DNA from: Neurospora crassa OR74A
Lineage: Eukaryota > Ascomycota > Sordariomycetes > Sordariales > Sordariaceae
Direction: 5' to 3'
DNA length: 64,000 bases
Assembly: GCF_000182925.2 (NCBI RefSeq)
Contig: NC_026504.1
Location: forward strand, 744,001-808,000
In this document: in pieces, positions 42,336 through 54,411 of the stretch
Layout: every line of letters begins with the position of its first letter
Numbering within the stretch: the stretch's first letter is position 1
Notes under the pieces: model-generated
Told to the model about the DNA's origin: nothing
Database searches by the model: none
The model's input: the letters and a program-made list of their open reading frames with translations, nothing else
Program-made: the position numbers and the translations under genes

Positions 42336-43241
42336 CTACCCCTCCAACGAAGCAATCCTCCTCCACCCTTCATTTCCCACCACCACACTACCCCCTTCCA
42401 ACTTCTCAAACCCTTTTCCATTCGAAACCTCCGCCTCCTTCCTGATCGTCTCATCCCACTTCCCCATCGCCATCTCCACCAAGAACTTTCCCAAATGTTC
42501 CGTAGGACTCCACATCTTCTTGTACCCCGCTCGGATGGGCGGTCCCAAAACACAGTTGCTCAAAGTATAAAGGCCGGACACTTTGGGGATGTACGGGTGA
42601 ATGGCAGGGTGGGCGGCCGCGTCGATGAAGGCGGGGCGCATAGAGAAGGGTAGAAAGGTGGAAGTAGAAAGCTGCGAGAGGGCGAGTTCAGCTTGGCCTT
42701 TGATGATGGCGAAGAAAGGGGTGGTGAGTCTTGATAGAGGGGACTGGGAGGAAGGAGGGGTGGTAGTGGTGCCTTCGCCGGAGACGTAGATGAAGCGGAA
42801 GGGTTCTTTATCTTGGTCGGGAGAAGGGGAAGAAGAAGAAGAAGGGGGTAAGGTCTGGAAAGCGGCGGCGGCGGCGAGGGGGAAGTCTTTGGTGATTTTG
42901 ACGTATTCCCTTTTTGTGTCACCATTTAGTATCAGGCATGGGGTTTTGTGAAGAAAAAACAGGGGGGAAAGAAAAACATACTCCTTCCCAACAGCATTTT
43001 GGCTAATTCCCAGCGCCCAAACACATCCCGTTGCACCCTGGAGCTGGTTGAGTAGCTCACTGTCGTACTTCTCGAAATCCTTGTGAAGAATGACGTTGAT
43101 GCGCGGGTCCTTGGCGTCTTCGGCCATCTTGACGGGTCGTCGGCTGATGATGGAGATTTTGGTGATGTCTTTGGTCTTGATCATGGCGTCTAGGACGGCG
43201 GAGCCGATGAGGCCGGTGGCGCCTGTGAGGATTAGATGCAT
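42336..43241 (-). CDS. NAD(P)-binding Rossmann-fold protein (atypical SDR)
   Basis: Two exons, 43241-42982 and 42909-42336, encode 277 residues. The 72 bp intron has donor GTATGT, branch TACTAA and an AAAAAG acceptor. Splicing restores the segment VGKEEYVKITKDFPLAAAAA that the family usually has after WALGISQ. The protein opens with the dinucleotide motif LTGATGLIGSAV (residues 5-16), followed by the strand SIISRRPV, WALGISQ and later FRFIYVSGEG. This is the plan of short atypical SDR proteins related to the HTATIP2/Fmp52-like group, often without a proven reaction. A Ser/Pro-rich insertion (SSSSSPSPDQD) precedes FRFIYVSGEG. The canonical YxxxK pair is not clear, so enzymatic activity is uncertain. 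Confidence 0.88.
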   Translation of the reverse strand: MHLILTGATGLIGSAVLDAMIKTKDITKISIISRRPVKMAEDAKDPRINVILHKDFEKYDSELLNQLQGATGCVWALGISQNAVGKEYVFLSPLFFLHKTPCLILNGDTKREYVKITKDFPLAAAAAFQTLPPSSSSSPSPDQDKEPFRFIYVSGEGTTTTPPSSQSPLSRLTTPFFAIIKGQAELALSQLSTSTFLPFSMRPAFIDAAAHPAIHPYIPKVSGLYTLSNCVLGPPIRAGYKKMWSPTEHLGKFLVEMAMGKWDETIRKEAEVSNGKGFEKLEGGSVVVGNEGWRRIASLEG

Positions 43242-43343
43242 GATGGATTGGTGATTTTAGTGTGCTTGCAATGCAATGGGTTAAGAAGAACAAGGGAAAG
43301 AAAACAGAGGGTTCGAAGGACGGATGGGAAAGAAACATCAAGC

Positions 43344-43350
43344 TATATAT
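43344..43350 (-). promoter_or_regulatory. TATA-like element of the Rossmann-fold gene
   Basis: TATATAT about 100 bases upstream of the minus-strand ATG at 43241. Assigned by sequence and position only. Confidence 0.35.
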
Positions 43351-43714
43351 CATTGCCAGCAACTCTGAAGCGGCCGACGGGAAATGATGCTGTCTAGCAC
43401 TGCCTGGCATTGCCCCATCGTCGTCGCTCCTTGATTCTGACATAAGCCCAAAGCCGCATCAAGTATCGTGCCTTAACTCCTTCTATCCAATATATTTTCT
43501 TGTCTTACGTCCGGACTACGCGGTTGCAATATCCGGGAGCGGGCCGGAGCGGATGTGCGGCCGCATCACCGCAAGGGTGGAGTAGCAGTGGAGTACACAA
43601 CCCCGGGTCGACTGCCGATCCAGCGGCTCAGGAGCCGCGTGGACCCCACTGTTAACGACAACAGCAATCAAAGCCCTTGACAATCTCGGGCGGTGTTGAC
43701 AACGACGACAACGG

Positions 43715-45409
43715 CTAGGCCCTTCCGATCGCCCATGCCCTTTCCACAGCCACCTTGAGTCCGTTGGGTTCGCATCTCGCCAACGCTCCGAACGGGATGA
43801 AGGCGATGTACTTGACCCTGGTGCTCACGTCCTTCTCTTCTGTCGTCAACTTCAGCTGTCCCATTTTCTCGTGCCATCGCGGGTCGATCAGCGGTTTTCC
43901 AGTCTTGTCCACCTTTGGTTCCCACTCGGGAGGATCCTCATCGCCTTCCTCGTCGGTGCTTTTTGATGCAATGTCGATCCGCAATGGCACTGGCGACTTC
44001 CTTATGGCCAGTTTCAGATCGACAGCCTGCTCGCAAAGCTGCTCGATAATCTTTTCAACCATTTGCTTGTTCCGCGCAAAGGTGAAATTCATCAAGGGCT
44101 CAAGGTACCCGATTAGCGTTTGAGCTGCGCTCTTAGCTTCAACCGTCAAGATCCCGTTTCGAAGTTGTTTGAAGAGGTTGATGTTGACCGCTCGCCATTT
44201 CGCTTCGCCTTTGTGTCCCACTGTCGTATCTCATTAGCGTCCCATACCCTCCAACGTCAATACGGATAACATACCTTTCTCATGCCTCATCAAATACCCC
44301 TCAATCTCCTCCAACTGCCTCTCGACGCGCCCCGTCTCCCTCCGTTCATCCACCTCCTCATCCAGCTCGGCTCCAAACGTCCTATGCCCGGGCCTCAAAA
44401 TCCTCGAATACAACACCTGAAACACAGCCGCCATAACCAAAAACCTCCTCACCTCCACCGACGCGCTCCCAAACAGCTGCTGATCCGGCACCCACGGCAA
44501 CCGCATAACATCCACCTCCATCACCTTCGCCTTCTTTGTCTCTAGCTGTAGCGCAGAACTGCTCACAAACTCCCACACCTTCGCTCTGAACTCTACAAAT
44601 AATCTTCTCACCCTCTCCACAGCCATCTCCTCCCCTTTTTTCTCTCCCTCCAGCCCCTCCTCCCCCTTGTTTTCTCCAACCGCGTCATCGCCAAATGCAT
44701 CCCCCCAATACCCCCCCTCCCTTTCCTTCACCAACCGCTCAATCTCCCTCTCCCGCTCTTTACACACCCTCTTCGCCTTCCTCACCTGTCCCTCCAACCT
44801 TTCGAAATCCACCTGATACGCAATCCGTATCCGCTCCCTCATCCTCTCCAGTGCCTCCGCCGCATTCAGCTGCACTATCTCCTCGACCTTATTCAAATGC
44901 GGCACCAGCCGTCTTTTCAGCGTCCTTGCCACTGCCTCGTCAATAGTCTGGTACAGCGCCGGTTCGGAGAGTGGTCGCTTGTTCTTCGGGGGGAGCCGAG
45001 CAAGTTCGGCTTTGGAAGAGCACGGGCTGCCGTCAAGCATGATGATATCTGATGACGCGTTGCTTCCGTCTGAGGAAGCGGAGGTATTGCTTAAGCCTGG
45101 ATTGCGATTGGTGTCGTCGTCATCATCGTCAGAGGAGGAGGAAGGTTGAAGGACGGTGCCGTCGACAAAGTCACCGGATGTTGTGCGCCAGTGCGCCGGC
45201 TCCTTGTTCCATTTTACCCTTTTGGTTGGGCGTGGGGTGATTTTCGTGGTGGAGGGCATTGGGATGTAGGGAAATCGAATGAGTTTGCGGCTTTGTGTCA
45301 AGGGCATGCAAAAGAGAGGGACGCGCGGGGGTTCAATCTCGTTGTAGTCTGTTGCGTTGGGGGATGGGTACCGGCGTTTGGCACCGCGGTCGGCGGCTGG
45401 GTTGAGCAT
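43715..45409 (-). CDS. Coiled-coil hypothetical protein
   Basis: Two exons, 45409-44275 and 44220-43715, encode 546 residues. The 54 bp intron has donor GTATGT, branch GCTAATG and acceptor GACAG. The N terminus is basic and may carry a nuclear signal (PRPTKRVKWNKEPAHW). An acidic Ser/Asp patch follows (SSSSDDDDDD), then a long charged helix expected to form a coiled coil (EALERMRERIRIAYQVDFER, LEGQVRKAKRVCKEREREIE). The second half, around WVPDQQLFGSASVEVRRFLV and NINLFKQLRNGILTVEAKSA, looks globular and helical. No family is recognised; the pattern is consistent with a nuclear or chromatin-associated protein, but this is only a guess. Without splicing the first exon would end a few codons later at TAG. 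Confidence 0.8.
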
Positions 45410-45619
45410 TGAATAGCTTGGTCAGAGACGGTTGAGATTGAGGCTCATGTGATGTACCGAGTTTCGGCGAAGAACACAATCTTTCAGATGCGATGCAGGA
45501 GGATACTATTCTTGACCGAGTCTGGGAGAGGTTTCAGTTCCTCGTAGCAGGTACGTATTATGTGTACGCGCGTGGAAAAAGCGAAGTCAAAGAACAAAGG
45601 AAATGATGCGAAGTTCGGC

Positions 45620-45626
45620 TTATATA
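45620..45626 (-). promoter_or_regulatory. TATA-like element of the coiled-coil protein gene
   Basis: On the minus strand CTATATAAG, about 210 bases upstream of the ATG at 45409. Assigned by pattern only. Confidence 0.35.
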
Positions 45627-46138
45627 GTTGAATCTCGTTTCAGATCGTGGCTTTGTTCTCTTTGTTGTGATGTATGCCTCAGTCTTTTCCTTCAGAATAT
45701 CAAAGATACACAGACGGTTTAGGAAAGGGTTAACTATCCAGGTGCCGCTGTTAGCATATTGTTGTCAAGTTGGACGGTGGAGGCTGAGATTTGCGATGCG
45801 ATTCCGCAGTGCGACTGGCGGTTTGCTTGATATCCCTAATATCATCATCACTGTCATGCGCTGCATGTACCCAAACTCAATCCATGTTAACTATGGTACG
45901 GAGCTGATGAACCTCTGCGCAATGATTGCCTGTTGTTCCACCCTCGTCTCTCGCATCACCCCCTGGTAGCGCCATGAGTTGATTTCCCTGCGAGAGGTCA
46001 TGCCTTGGAGCCAGGCGAGTATCCTCCATGAAGGTACTGTAAGTTCCACTCGCTGGGCGCTGTCTACATTCCGGGCTCAAGCGCTAGTCTTGAATGATTG
46101 TCAACATCTCTTACGGAATCAGGAGAAGGTTTCAGGAG

Positions 46139-48552
46139 TTATACCTCTGCATTCTGTGGCTGTTTTTTCTCGTCTTTCTGCGCTTTGGTCTTCCGCTTGC
46201 CTGCACCACTTGACGAGCTAGGCGTCTTTTGGGCTCCAGACGCAGAGTTGGCCTCGGAAGCCGAGGAGACGAACAGCGAGTCTGTTCCTTCGTCAGTATC
46301 GAAGAATATGATCTATGGGATAATCGGACTTACTACCAGTGAACTTCATCCCGGTGAAGCGCTTGCACGTGTCCATACCCTTCTGGAGCACCGTAAGTTG
46401 CTTGTTGAGCTGTTCTCGTTCAATACGGCTATCTTCGGATTCTCCGGCGATGATGGCGATCTGCTTGGAGTCCATTCCGAAGATTGATACGGGAGACAGG
46501 ATACTCTCAAGAGGGTCAATCAGCTTATCTTCGATCACCTGGGCGGCTACATCGTCGATGAAACGCTTCATTGCTACCTGGAACAGTGTTCAGTGTAAGT
46601 GGATGTTGAAATATGCACTGGACAAATGGCATAGTCATAGCTCATACCGTGTAGTAGGCGTTGAGGCAACTCAAGGCTTCTTGGGCCGCAAAACGTTCCG
46701 GATTCTGTTCGGTGCGTGCTAGTGCAACCACGAGTTCCTTGATGTTGGTGCCGCCTGCGGAGGTGCCCCCTGGGTAGTTGACCCCGCAGCCGCTGCAATA
46801 CCCAGTCTTTCTGAGCGTAATGTCTGTTGCTGTGCACTGATCGCCAAAGAATGAGCGTACTGCCTTTTCCAGCCTCTTCTTCGACTGCTCCTCTCGGGCC
46901 GTATGGAGCGCATCTGTGAAGGACTGGTTATAGGTGATAGGATGGCCACTCTGGTGTGGTATCAGAAGCTCGTTGGCCTCCTCCATCATATCAGCCAGAA
47001 TCTCGTCCATAAACGGTCCAAAGATTTCCTTCTTCAGGGTCCTCAAGGTCGAAGCGTCCGCGATATGGGCGATGATGAGATCGAGAAATTGATTAGCAGC
47101 CTCCCAAGCTCTTTGGACATGTTGACGAGCCAAATCACCCCACGGCCGAGCTTGCTCCAGGAAAAGATCCGAAACAATCATAGGGTTGAAGGTACCCGGC
47201 AGCTCCCGACCTTTAGTACGCTTCAAGAGATACTCAATATGCTCAATGAACTTCTCTTCAGAAATCAAGACCATCTTGTCACCAACAACGCGGGAATGGT
47301 ATGTCTCAATTGCATAGTGATGACCACGTGACGCAATCTCGTCGGCGAACTTCTCATTGAGGGTTTGTACCACGGCTCGGATTCGCTGTCTATAACCAGT
47401 GTCGGTCTTGGCGTCCTTGAAGAAGTCGTGGTTGTAAGTGCCATCCACAGCAGCCTTCACAAGTGACTGGAAAGATTGGCTAAGCGTGTACAGATAGAGA
47501 CGCTGTTCAGCCTCCTTCGCCCTAGGATCACCGAGCTTCTGAATCTGAGCATTGCATGCCTCAAACTTAGCCTCGATCTCCTCCATCACATTGGGAAGCT
47601 CAGAGGCAATTTGTTTGAGTAGAACCTTGCTCAGTCTCTCACGGAGTTTGTCGATGCCAAGGTGGGCAAGCGGAAGCTCAGTCCAGGCGCCCTGAGTGAA
47701 GAACTGTTGCTCCATGGTGTCACGGTCAACAACATTCTTGGCTTCCTTATCGGAATCCTTGTTCCGGAGTACATGCCATCCAAGACGGAATTCGACTTCC
47801 TGATTCTTGGCAAGGTCGACGTATTGCTTCTCACTCTCGGATCCAGGATGTAAAGCATCAGGCTTGGTGATGATACCAAGAGTGCGATGACCGGGAGGGT
47901 CGGCTGCGCGAGCCAGCTTCAACACCACCTGATTTGCGAAGTCGTTTTTTGCCGAGACGACTGCTAAGATGATACTCCTGGGTTCATTCATGTAAGACCG
48001 GACGACTTTTTGGATCAGCTGGACATCCGCGGCAGTTTGGTTCTTCGTTTCCGAGTGGATGAGACCGGGAAGATCAACAATAGTAAGGTGTGGACGGTCA
48101 GGACCAGTAATCTCAACGCGAAGGCGATGGTTGGAAAACGCCTTGCCTTGTGTCGTGGAGATTCCCATGTAGTTCTTGGCCTTCTCGATAATATCCGGCA
48201 GGTGGTCGAAGGAGGTCATCTTCTCCCTGAAGGCAGATAGGGCCTTTTTCTCAGTCGCGTTGGCGTCTTCATGAGGTACAATGGAAACGTGGGCGCTTAT
48301 GTCGAGGGTGCGGCGCAGAACAACTTCCGTGGGAAAGCGAGTGCACAAGTTCGCCTTGATAGGAAAAGCGACGCCAGAGATGGCTTCCAGAACAGAGCTC
48401 TTGCCAGATGACTGATCACCGCAAACAATGATTTGCGGCAATGAGACATAGTTGTTGATGCCCTCCAAACGGAGACGATCGATGGCATCCAAAAGTTCTT
48501 GCTGATCCTTGGAGCACAACTTGCTCAACGCACCACTCTGGAAGGTTACCAT
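46139..48552 (-). CDS. Dynamin-like GTPase (Mx/dynamin family)
   Basis: Three exons, 48552-46648, 46577-46334 and 46281-46139, encode 763 residues. Introns are 70 and 52 bp with donors GTATGA and GTAAGT and acceptors TCCAG and AACAG. The second branch site, TACTGAC, is textbook. The GTPase domain has all motifs: P-loop GDQSSGKSS (45-53), switch I TRFPTEVVL (71-79), DLPG (160-163) and TKPD (229-232). The middle domain and stalk follow (LRERLSKVLLKQIASELPNV..), and the GTPase effector region spans exons 1-2 (CLNAYYTVAMKRFIDDVAAQ). The C-terminal tail is short, Ser-rich and basic (SSSSGAGKRKTKAQKDEKKQ), with no PH or Pro-rich domain. This fits the fungal Mx-like class rather than Vps1 or Dnm1; such proteins remodel membranes or oligomerise, often with unknown cargo. 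The ATG at 48552 is the first in frame, although the frame itself is open about 280 bases further upstream without an ATG. Confidence 0.93.
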
Positions 48553-50270
48553 CTCTTCGGTGTGATCGTGGGGGGAGGCAAGGGGGACTATAGTGACGGT
48601 AATTATCTCAAGAGGGCTGTTCGGTGTTGGGACTGAGAGGGTAAGACTCTGAAGAGTGGTAAGAAGGTTGATGTTGCGGTGTCCTTGTGCTTCATCGTCT
48701 GAACCCGTCCGGACGGAGCAACTCTTAAGTAGAAGACTTCCAAAGAAACCATGCTCTGTTGGCAGCCCATCAAAATCAATCCTTAAATGACGGACGGAGA
48801 GACACCGCGGAAGCGTTAGCAACCGATGCAAGCAGCTGGATCCAGTTACTACTTGCAGGAGACGTACTCATCCCAGTGACTGTCAGGCTTTGATGCTTTC
48901 AGACCAAACACTTCGTTGGTCCTCCTGAAGCTGTAATGTCCTCTCGCGCCTGCTCCGACGGTCACTACAAACACTTATGAGCGGATCAAACGGAGTTTGG
49001 AGCCAGCAAGGTCACAAAGAAGACAATTGGCGCATTAGTACCCTTGTAAATGTTAGGGGATGGGTGGAATGGGACATAGCATATTGGGCCTCCGGCGTTG
49101 AGGACAAGTAGTATCCCGTGCTGGAGTGGCATCGAATTCGGAGCTAAACGTTTCCTTAGGTATGAAAGAGAGAGCAAATGCAGAGCTGTGTACCAAAGGG
49201 ACAACAAGGCACACCAGCACTGGAAAATGCCACAAACGCGTCTTATAGTCCTCCTGAGTCGCGACAGATGTCAACTCGAAAAGGTCCGGGTGATATCCAA
49301 CCTACGAGGTGCTCCTCAGCTTATTGTGTAGCTTGGTACACCCTTATCCATAGTACTCTGGACGTAACGACATTGGCAAGGCTCACGTTCCATATGATAT
49401 TCACTGTATGCCTTGTGCGTTTGTGGCTTGCAACTCGGGCCTCTTGCATCCCAAGTGGGGACAGTCAACGTTGACCAAACACCCCTTCCGCACATAGAAG
49501 CTGAGATGGCCAAAATTGTCCTCTCGGAACGATGGAAGGCAGTCCAGCCCTAACCGAAAAGACTTTGGGGCTCTTGCTCGCGATTAGTCTTCTCCGGGTT
49601 CTCATCGGAGCAGGCTGATGTAGGTCGGCCGGGGAAACTCGGTCGCAGCTTTGCGACGACGGTGCTGAGTGCAAGGTCTCTGTACAGATTATCGGGCCTG
49701 TTGTCAGTGTAGGCCGGGGATACTCCCTAGCAAGGATCCGGAGTGCGGATAATGTGGGCCTAGATATCGTCCAAATTCCCGAATTCTGTTTTGCGGGAGG
49801 TACTGTCGAGCCAGGCAACCATCTGATCGCTTCGAACCGAAAGTCATCAGCGTACTTGAGCAGTCTCAAACCCCAGACCTCACTTGATGAATGGAATGCC
49901 AATGCTGTGGGCCCTTGGGCCTTCAAAACCGAGCCTAAAGCCAGCAGATAACCGGATAAGAGGGTGTCTCACTTGGAAATCACCGATTCCGGGGAAAACT
50001 CCAAATGCTACCGGGAGTTGCTTGATCGCGACTTGAGAGTTCAGGGGATGGGCAACATATTCTTTTGGACGCCGCAGCCGGAGCCTTTTGCCAGTGACTT
50101 GAGCTATAGCGGTTGGATTATGGGCTGTCGCCGTCGGGGATTTCGGTTGAGGTTAGAGCCACGAGGGATCGCGGGATGACATGGGTAAGGGATGGTGTTA
50201 CTTGGTACCAGTATGTAGCTCGAATGCTACGCTGCTCCCGCTGTGCGGGCAGAATGCTACGGTATACCAC

Positions 50271-50360
50271 CAACCCTGATTTGGTTGTTAGCGCGGGACT
50301 TCAAAACGCATTCTTCGCAGCCCTGTCGCAGGAACCGCGCTAACAAGCAAACCAGGGTTG
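50271..50360. repeat. Imperfect inverted repeat with 26 bp arms
   Basis: Arms 50271-50296 and 50335-50360 are reverse complements at 24 of 26 positions, separated by 38 bases. The outer flank carries a direct repeat, GCTACGGTATACCAC (50256-50270) and GCTACGGTACACCAC (50421-50435), with 14 of 15 identical. A smaller hairpin (CTGCTCCCGC / GCGGGCAG, about 50232-50252) lies just upstream. It may be a small transposon relic or a structured RNA. Confidence 0.75.
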
Positions 50361-51555
50361 ATGTTACGTCATCCTGGCTTGTTGTAATCTTCCACCCAAC
50401 TCTTGAAAAACCTGGGTTGAGCTACGGTACACCACTGTGTCATCGCTTGATGTTTGTGTGTCGCAGTCCGATCGAGCCATGGGCATCTGGCAGCTCGAAG
50501 GTGAAGTCTGAAGGTAGGATGGTAACGCGTGGAGGGTATGGGTCGGATCGAATGTTCTCTTTTGGACGGGCAAGGCTCATCGAATGAACTGCTGGCCATT
50601 GCGCGATTGACGTTTCGGAAACATCAATGGTGTTCGAATGGCCGGTGTTGGATTGGCCGGTTGGGGGTTCTCGGTATCAAGCGCGGTCGGATCGGTCGAA
50701 CAAGTGGGAGGAGGATTCACCAAAACGACAGGATTAGTCGAATGCTGCCCAGTTCTCCAGTCTTGAGTGGGCAGAGAGCGACTGAGCAACTGGACCAAGT
50801 TCGCTTTATGCCGCAGCTCACCGACCAGTCGAAGACATTTGTCGCGTGCCTGGCAAGTGGCAGATGGCTGCTTCCTGGCAACTGATGCGACGACCATTGC
50901 GCCTGCCTTTTGAAAGATTTGTTGTTGTAACGAACTTGAAATTGCGGTTCCTGAATTGTGAATGGCAATTGCTCGTTCGGATATCACGGCGCAAGTGGCC
51001 GCGACTGCCAGGACATCCCAACTTGGGGCGCATACGCGCGTCCCCGGATGAGGAGGGAAACATCCCGGCCGTCCATGTCAGCGGGGAGTTCTTGGCCCTG
51101 GCTACTGTTCTCCACTCCCTCCACTATTCTCGTGACTCCTAGCCAATGATTGGCCGATCGAGAAATCCAGAGCCCGGTATCACGTCCGCCAAGACCAACA
51201 AACACATGCGAGCAAAAAGAAACATCAGACGGCAACAGCGGTGGACATTGCTCGACATTTCTAATATTGGCAGTTACAGTTGACAGCTGACAAGATTGAT
51301 TTGGACTTCAGGTTGGGACAAGAAATCAATCAGTTTCAAAATCATCAAGTTGAAGAGTCTCCTTATGTTGGCGGCAACTCGACCACTGAGAAACATCCAA
51401 CCGTGTTTGTGTCCCTCGGCTTGCGCTAATATTGTACCTACACGTGTATAGGCCGCTAGTACCTTGCAGTTGCAGATTCATGTGCCCGCCTCTTCCCTAG
51501 TCTGTCTGTCGTGTTCGTCTGAGACAAGACATCACTATTCTTCATTCCTCTTCAG

Positions 51556-51644
51556 GATGCCAATGTCAACAAGCCAGCCGAAAGCGAACGAGACTTTGAC
51601 TTGATGGATATGGACATCAATGTTGTCACTGGGGCGGATGGGCG
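51556..51644 (+). other. Isolated exon-like segment
   Basis: An 89 bp stretch bounded by TTCAG on the left and the donor GTACGT on the right. It is open as DANVNKPAESERDFDLMDMD and INVVTGADGR, which has protein-like composition. No partner exon upstream or downstream could be joined, and the frame does not connect to the UDP-glucose dehydrogenase start at 52248. It may be one exon of an unseen gene or a relic. Confidence 0.2.
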
Positions 51645-52247
51645 GTACGTATTTTTACGGCGATTTTACGGGTTCCATGGCCAACTCGGGTCACCCTCAC
51701 GAACAGAGCAGACAAAGGCAGGATGCTAGATCTACTGTGTTAGTCGTTCAAGCACCTCAAGAATAGCCAAGTCCAAGAAACCCCGACTAATACCAAGATG
51801 CTGCTTGTCCAAGACTTGCCGAGATCCGACAGATGGGTGATGGAAATACCTTCGACATGTACACACACGCAACCCGGCCGATCGACATCCACCGCTCCAC
51901 CTTTCGTCATGTCCACCCTTTTGCCAATCCTCTTGGCCTCCTGAATCTAACCAATTCCTGAGCCACGCCGCCTTCGGCTTGACTTCTCTCACTTCTTTCT
52001 TCCCCAGAATCGTTCGCTTCCACCCACTGGAAGCCGGATTCTCCATTCTTGGCAGCCTCTCCAGGACCATCCTGCTGGCGCTATCAGGCCATATTGGAAG
52101 TAGTCCGATTGTCCAGTTCACTTCTCATGTCCATTCCCGTTGATTCCTGTCGGTTCCCGCTTGTTTCTCCCTTTATCCCTTCCGCTGCCTCTTTCTCCCC
52201 GTCAACTCCGCCTGTCTCTACCCTAAGAGAGACACTTGCACAAGGCA

Positions 52248-54411
52248 ATGGCCCATCAGTTACCCTCAACTCTGGACCTGGGGAACGACGTTAGTCTCGA
52301 CGTCTCCACCGCGCCAACGACCCCAGGAAGCAACTTGTCTTTCAGTCCCGTCCTCCAGGCTGCGGATGAACAACCGGGGATCCCCGCCATGAAGCCCCAG
52401 AGCACCTCCAGATCGTTGTCGTCCACGCTGTTCGACACTACGGCCAGAACACCGCCAGTCCGCAACATCTGCTGTGTTGGCGCTGGCTATGTTGGTGAGT
52501 CTTGCCAAACTGTGAGGGTTACAGTCGAGCGTTCGTAGACTAATAGATCTTCAGGCGGCCCTACTGCGGCTGTTATTGCCTTTAATAACCCCCATATCCG
52601 AGTGACGGTTGTCGACAAGGACGAGAAGCGCATTCGACGATGGAACTCTGTACATCCCCCCATCTACGAGCCTGGCTTGAACCACATTCTGCGCATTGCC
52701 CGTGACGGATCCAAGGAATGCACCATCGAGACTAGGTCCCTCTCCACGACCAACACAACATCTTCGAATACGCCAGATGTATCGGATGCGTCCACTCCGG
52801 CCTCAGAATGCGGCAGCCAGTGCGGAGACAATGTTTCGAAGCCTATTCCTGCCCGCCAGCCAAATCTCTTCTTCACAGCCGATGTAGCCAAGTCTATCAG
52901 CGAAGCCGACATCGTTCTGATTGCGGTCAATACGCCAACCAAGAGCCGTGGTGCCGGCGCAGGTTCTGCCACGGACATGACTGCCTTCGAGGCTGTCACC
53001 AATGTGGTTGCGCAGCATGCCCGGCCGGGTGCCATCATTGTAGAAAAGTCTACAGTCCCCTGTCGGACGGCGCAGTTTGTACAAGACACTGTAAGGACAA
53101 CCGATTTGTGTATGTAAAGGGATTGGCTCGCTAACTGTGCCCCAGCTTGCACTCCATAGGCCCGGTATTCACTTCGAGGTTCTTAGCAACCCCGAATTTT
53201 TGGCTGCCGGAACTGCTATTAAGGATCTTCTCAACGCAGATCGTATTTTGATCGGTTCCAGTGCAACACCATCTGGTCAGCGCGCAGCCGCCGCTTTAGC
53301 ATCTGTCTACTCCGCTTGGATCCCAAGGTCACGGATCATCACTACTAATGTGTTCAGCTCTGAGCTTGCCAAGCTTGTCGCGAACTCCATGCTCGCCCAG
53401 CGCATCAGCAGTATCAACTCGATTGCGGCCGTGTGCGAGGTGACTGGCGCCGATGTCAGTGAGGTTGCAGGTGCGATTGGTGCCGACCCCCGTATCGGCA
53501 GCAAGTTCCTCAAGGCCGGTATCGGTTTCGGTGGCAGCTGCTTCAAGAAGGATGTGCTCAGTCTGGCTTACTTGGCCGAGAGCCTCCAACTACCCGAGGT
53601 AGCAGACTACTGGCGAAATGTCATCACCATGAACGAGTTCGCCAGGAACAGGTTCGCTTCGCGTGTCGTGAGGTGTCTCAACAACACCCTCATTGGCAAG
53701 AAACTCACCATGCTTGGCTACGCCTTCAAGAAGGATACCAACGATACCCGTGAGTCGCCAGCGGTGGAGATTATCCGAACCTTGGTGGAGGAAGGGCCTC
53801 GGGAGATTGCCGTCTACGACCCCTGCTGCAACCCAGCGCAGATGGCCGAGGATATCGGTCGCTATGTCGGCGCCGAGGTACTACAGAGAAACGGAGGCCC
53901 TGTCATTGTCTACGCAGACGCTTACGAGGCCTGTCACTCCTCTGACGCGCTACTAATTACCACCGAGTTCGATGAGTTCAAGAACACCGGTGAGCCGGTA
54001 TCAGCGTCTGCCGAGGTCTTGGCCCCCAAGGCTGCGCCTGTCAAGGCCGTTGTCCCCGACCCGCGACCGTTCAAGGGTGAGGAGCCAACCGAGACTGAGC
54101 TCCTTGCTCTTCATACCTTTTTACTGCAGTCAACAGATGCGGAGGATAAGGAAGATCCATTGCATCGCTTCAACTCCGTGCCGGACTGCGCTGAGGACTG
54201 TCCAGACTGTTTCATCGAGAAGGAAACGGGGACCAGTGGTTACGGAGCGGGACAGGAGCACGTCTTCAAGGGCAGGCTCGACTGGAGGAAAGTTCACTAC
54301 CACATGCACAAACCTCACTGGGTGTTTGATGGTAGGGGAGTGTTGGAGGTGGCGGGCATGGAGAAGTTGGGCTTCCGCGTGGAGAGTGTTGGTCGTCAGG
54401 GGAGGGTCTGA
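52248..54411 (+). CDS. UDP-glucose 6-dehydrogenase family protein, extended
   Basis: Three exons, 52248-52494, 52555-53090 and 53146-54411, encode 682 residues. Introns are 60 and 55 bp with donors GTGAGT and GTAAGG, branches ACTAAT and GCTAAC, and CAG acceptors. An ~70-residue Ser/Thr/Pro-rich N terminus precedes the NAD-binding motif CCVGAGYVGGPTAAV. Further signatures are YEPGL, VNTPTK, EKSTVPCRTA, NPEFLAAGTAI, FSSELAKLVANSMLAQRISS and GIGFGGSCFKKD with catalytic Cys393, then GYAFKKDTNDTRESPA. The enzyme would oxidise UDP-glucose to UDP-glucuronate with NAD+ in the cytosol. It is longer than usual: there is a Ser/Thr-rich insertion of about 45 residues before LFFTADVAKSI, and about 100 residues separate TEFDEFKN from LDWRKVHYHMHKPHWVFDGR, segments that are nearly adjacent in other members. 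That insertion has a Cys patch (Cys609, Cys613, Cys616). The start is the first ATG; a TAA lies upstream in frame. Confidence 0.93.

Larger units (their letters stand above)
48553..52247. other. Intergenic, largely without supported genes
   Basis: This 3.7 kb contains the promoters of the dynamin-like gene and the UDP-glucose dehydrogenase gene. ORFs of 110-153 codons (for example 49465-49926 minus) have no recognisable content. Two items stand out and are listed separately: an imperfect inverted repeat at 50271-50360 and an isolated exon-like segment at 51556-51644. Confidence 0.5.

Noticed and set aside
49465-49926. 153-codon minus ORF
   Set aside because: No domain, no promoter or splice context; several overlapping frames are open as well.
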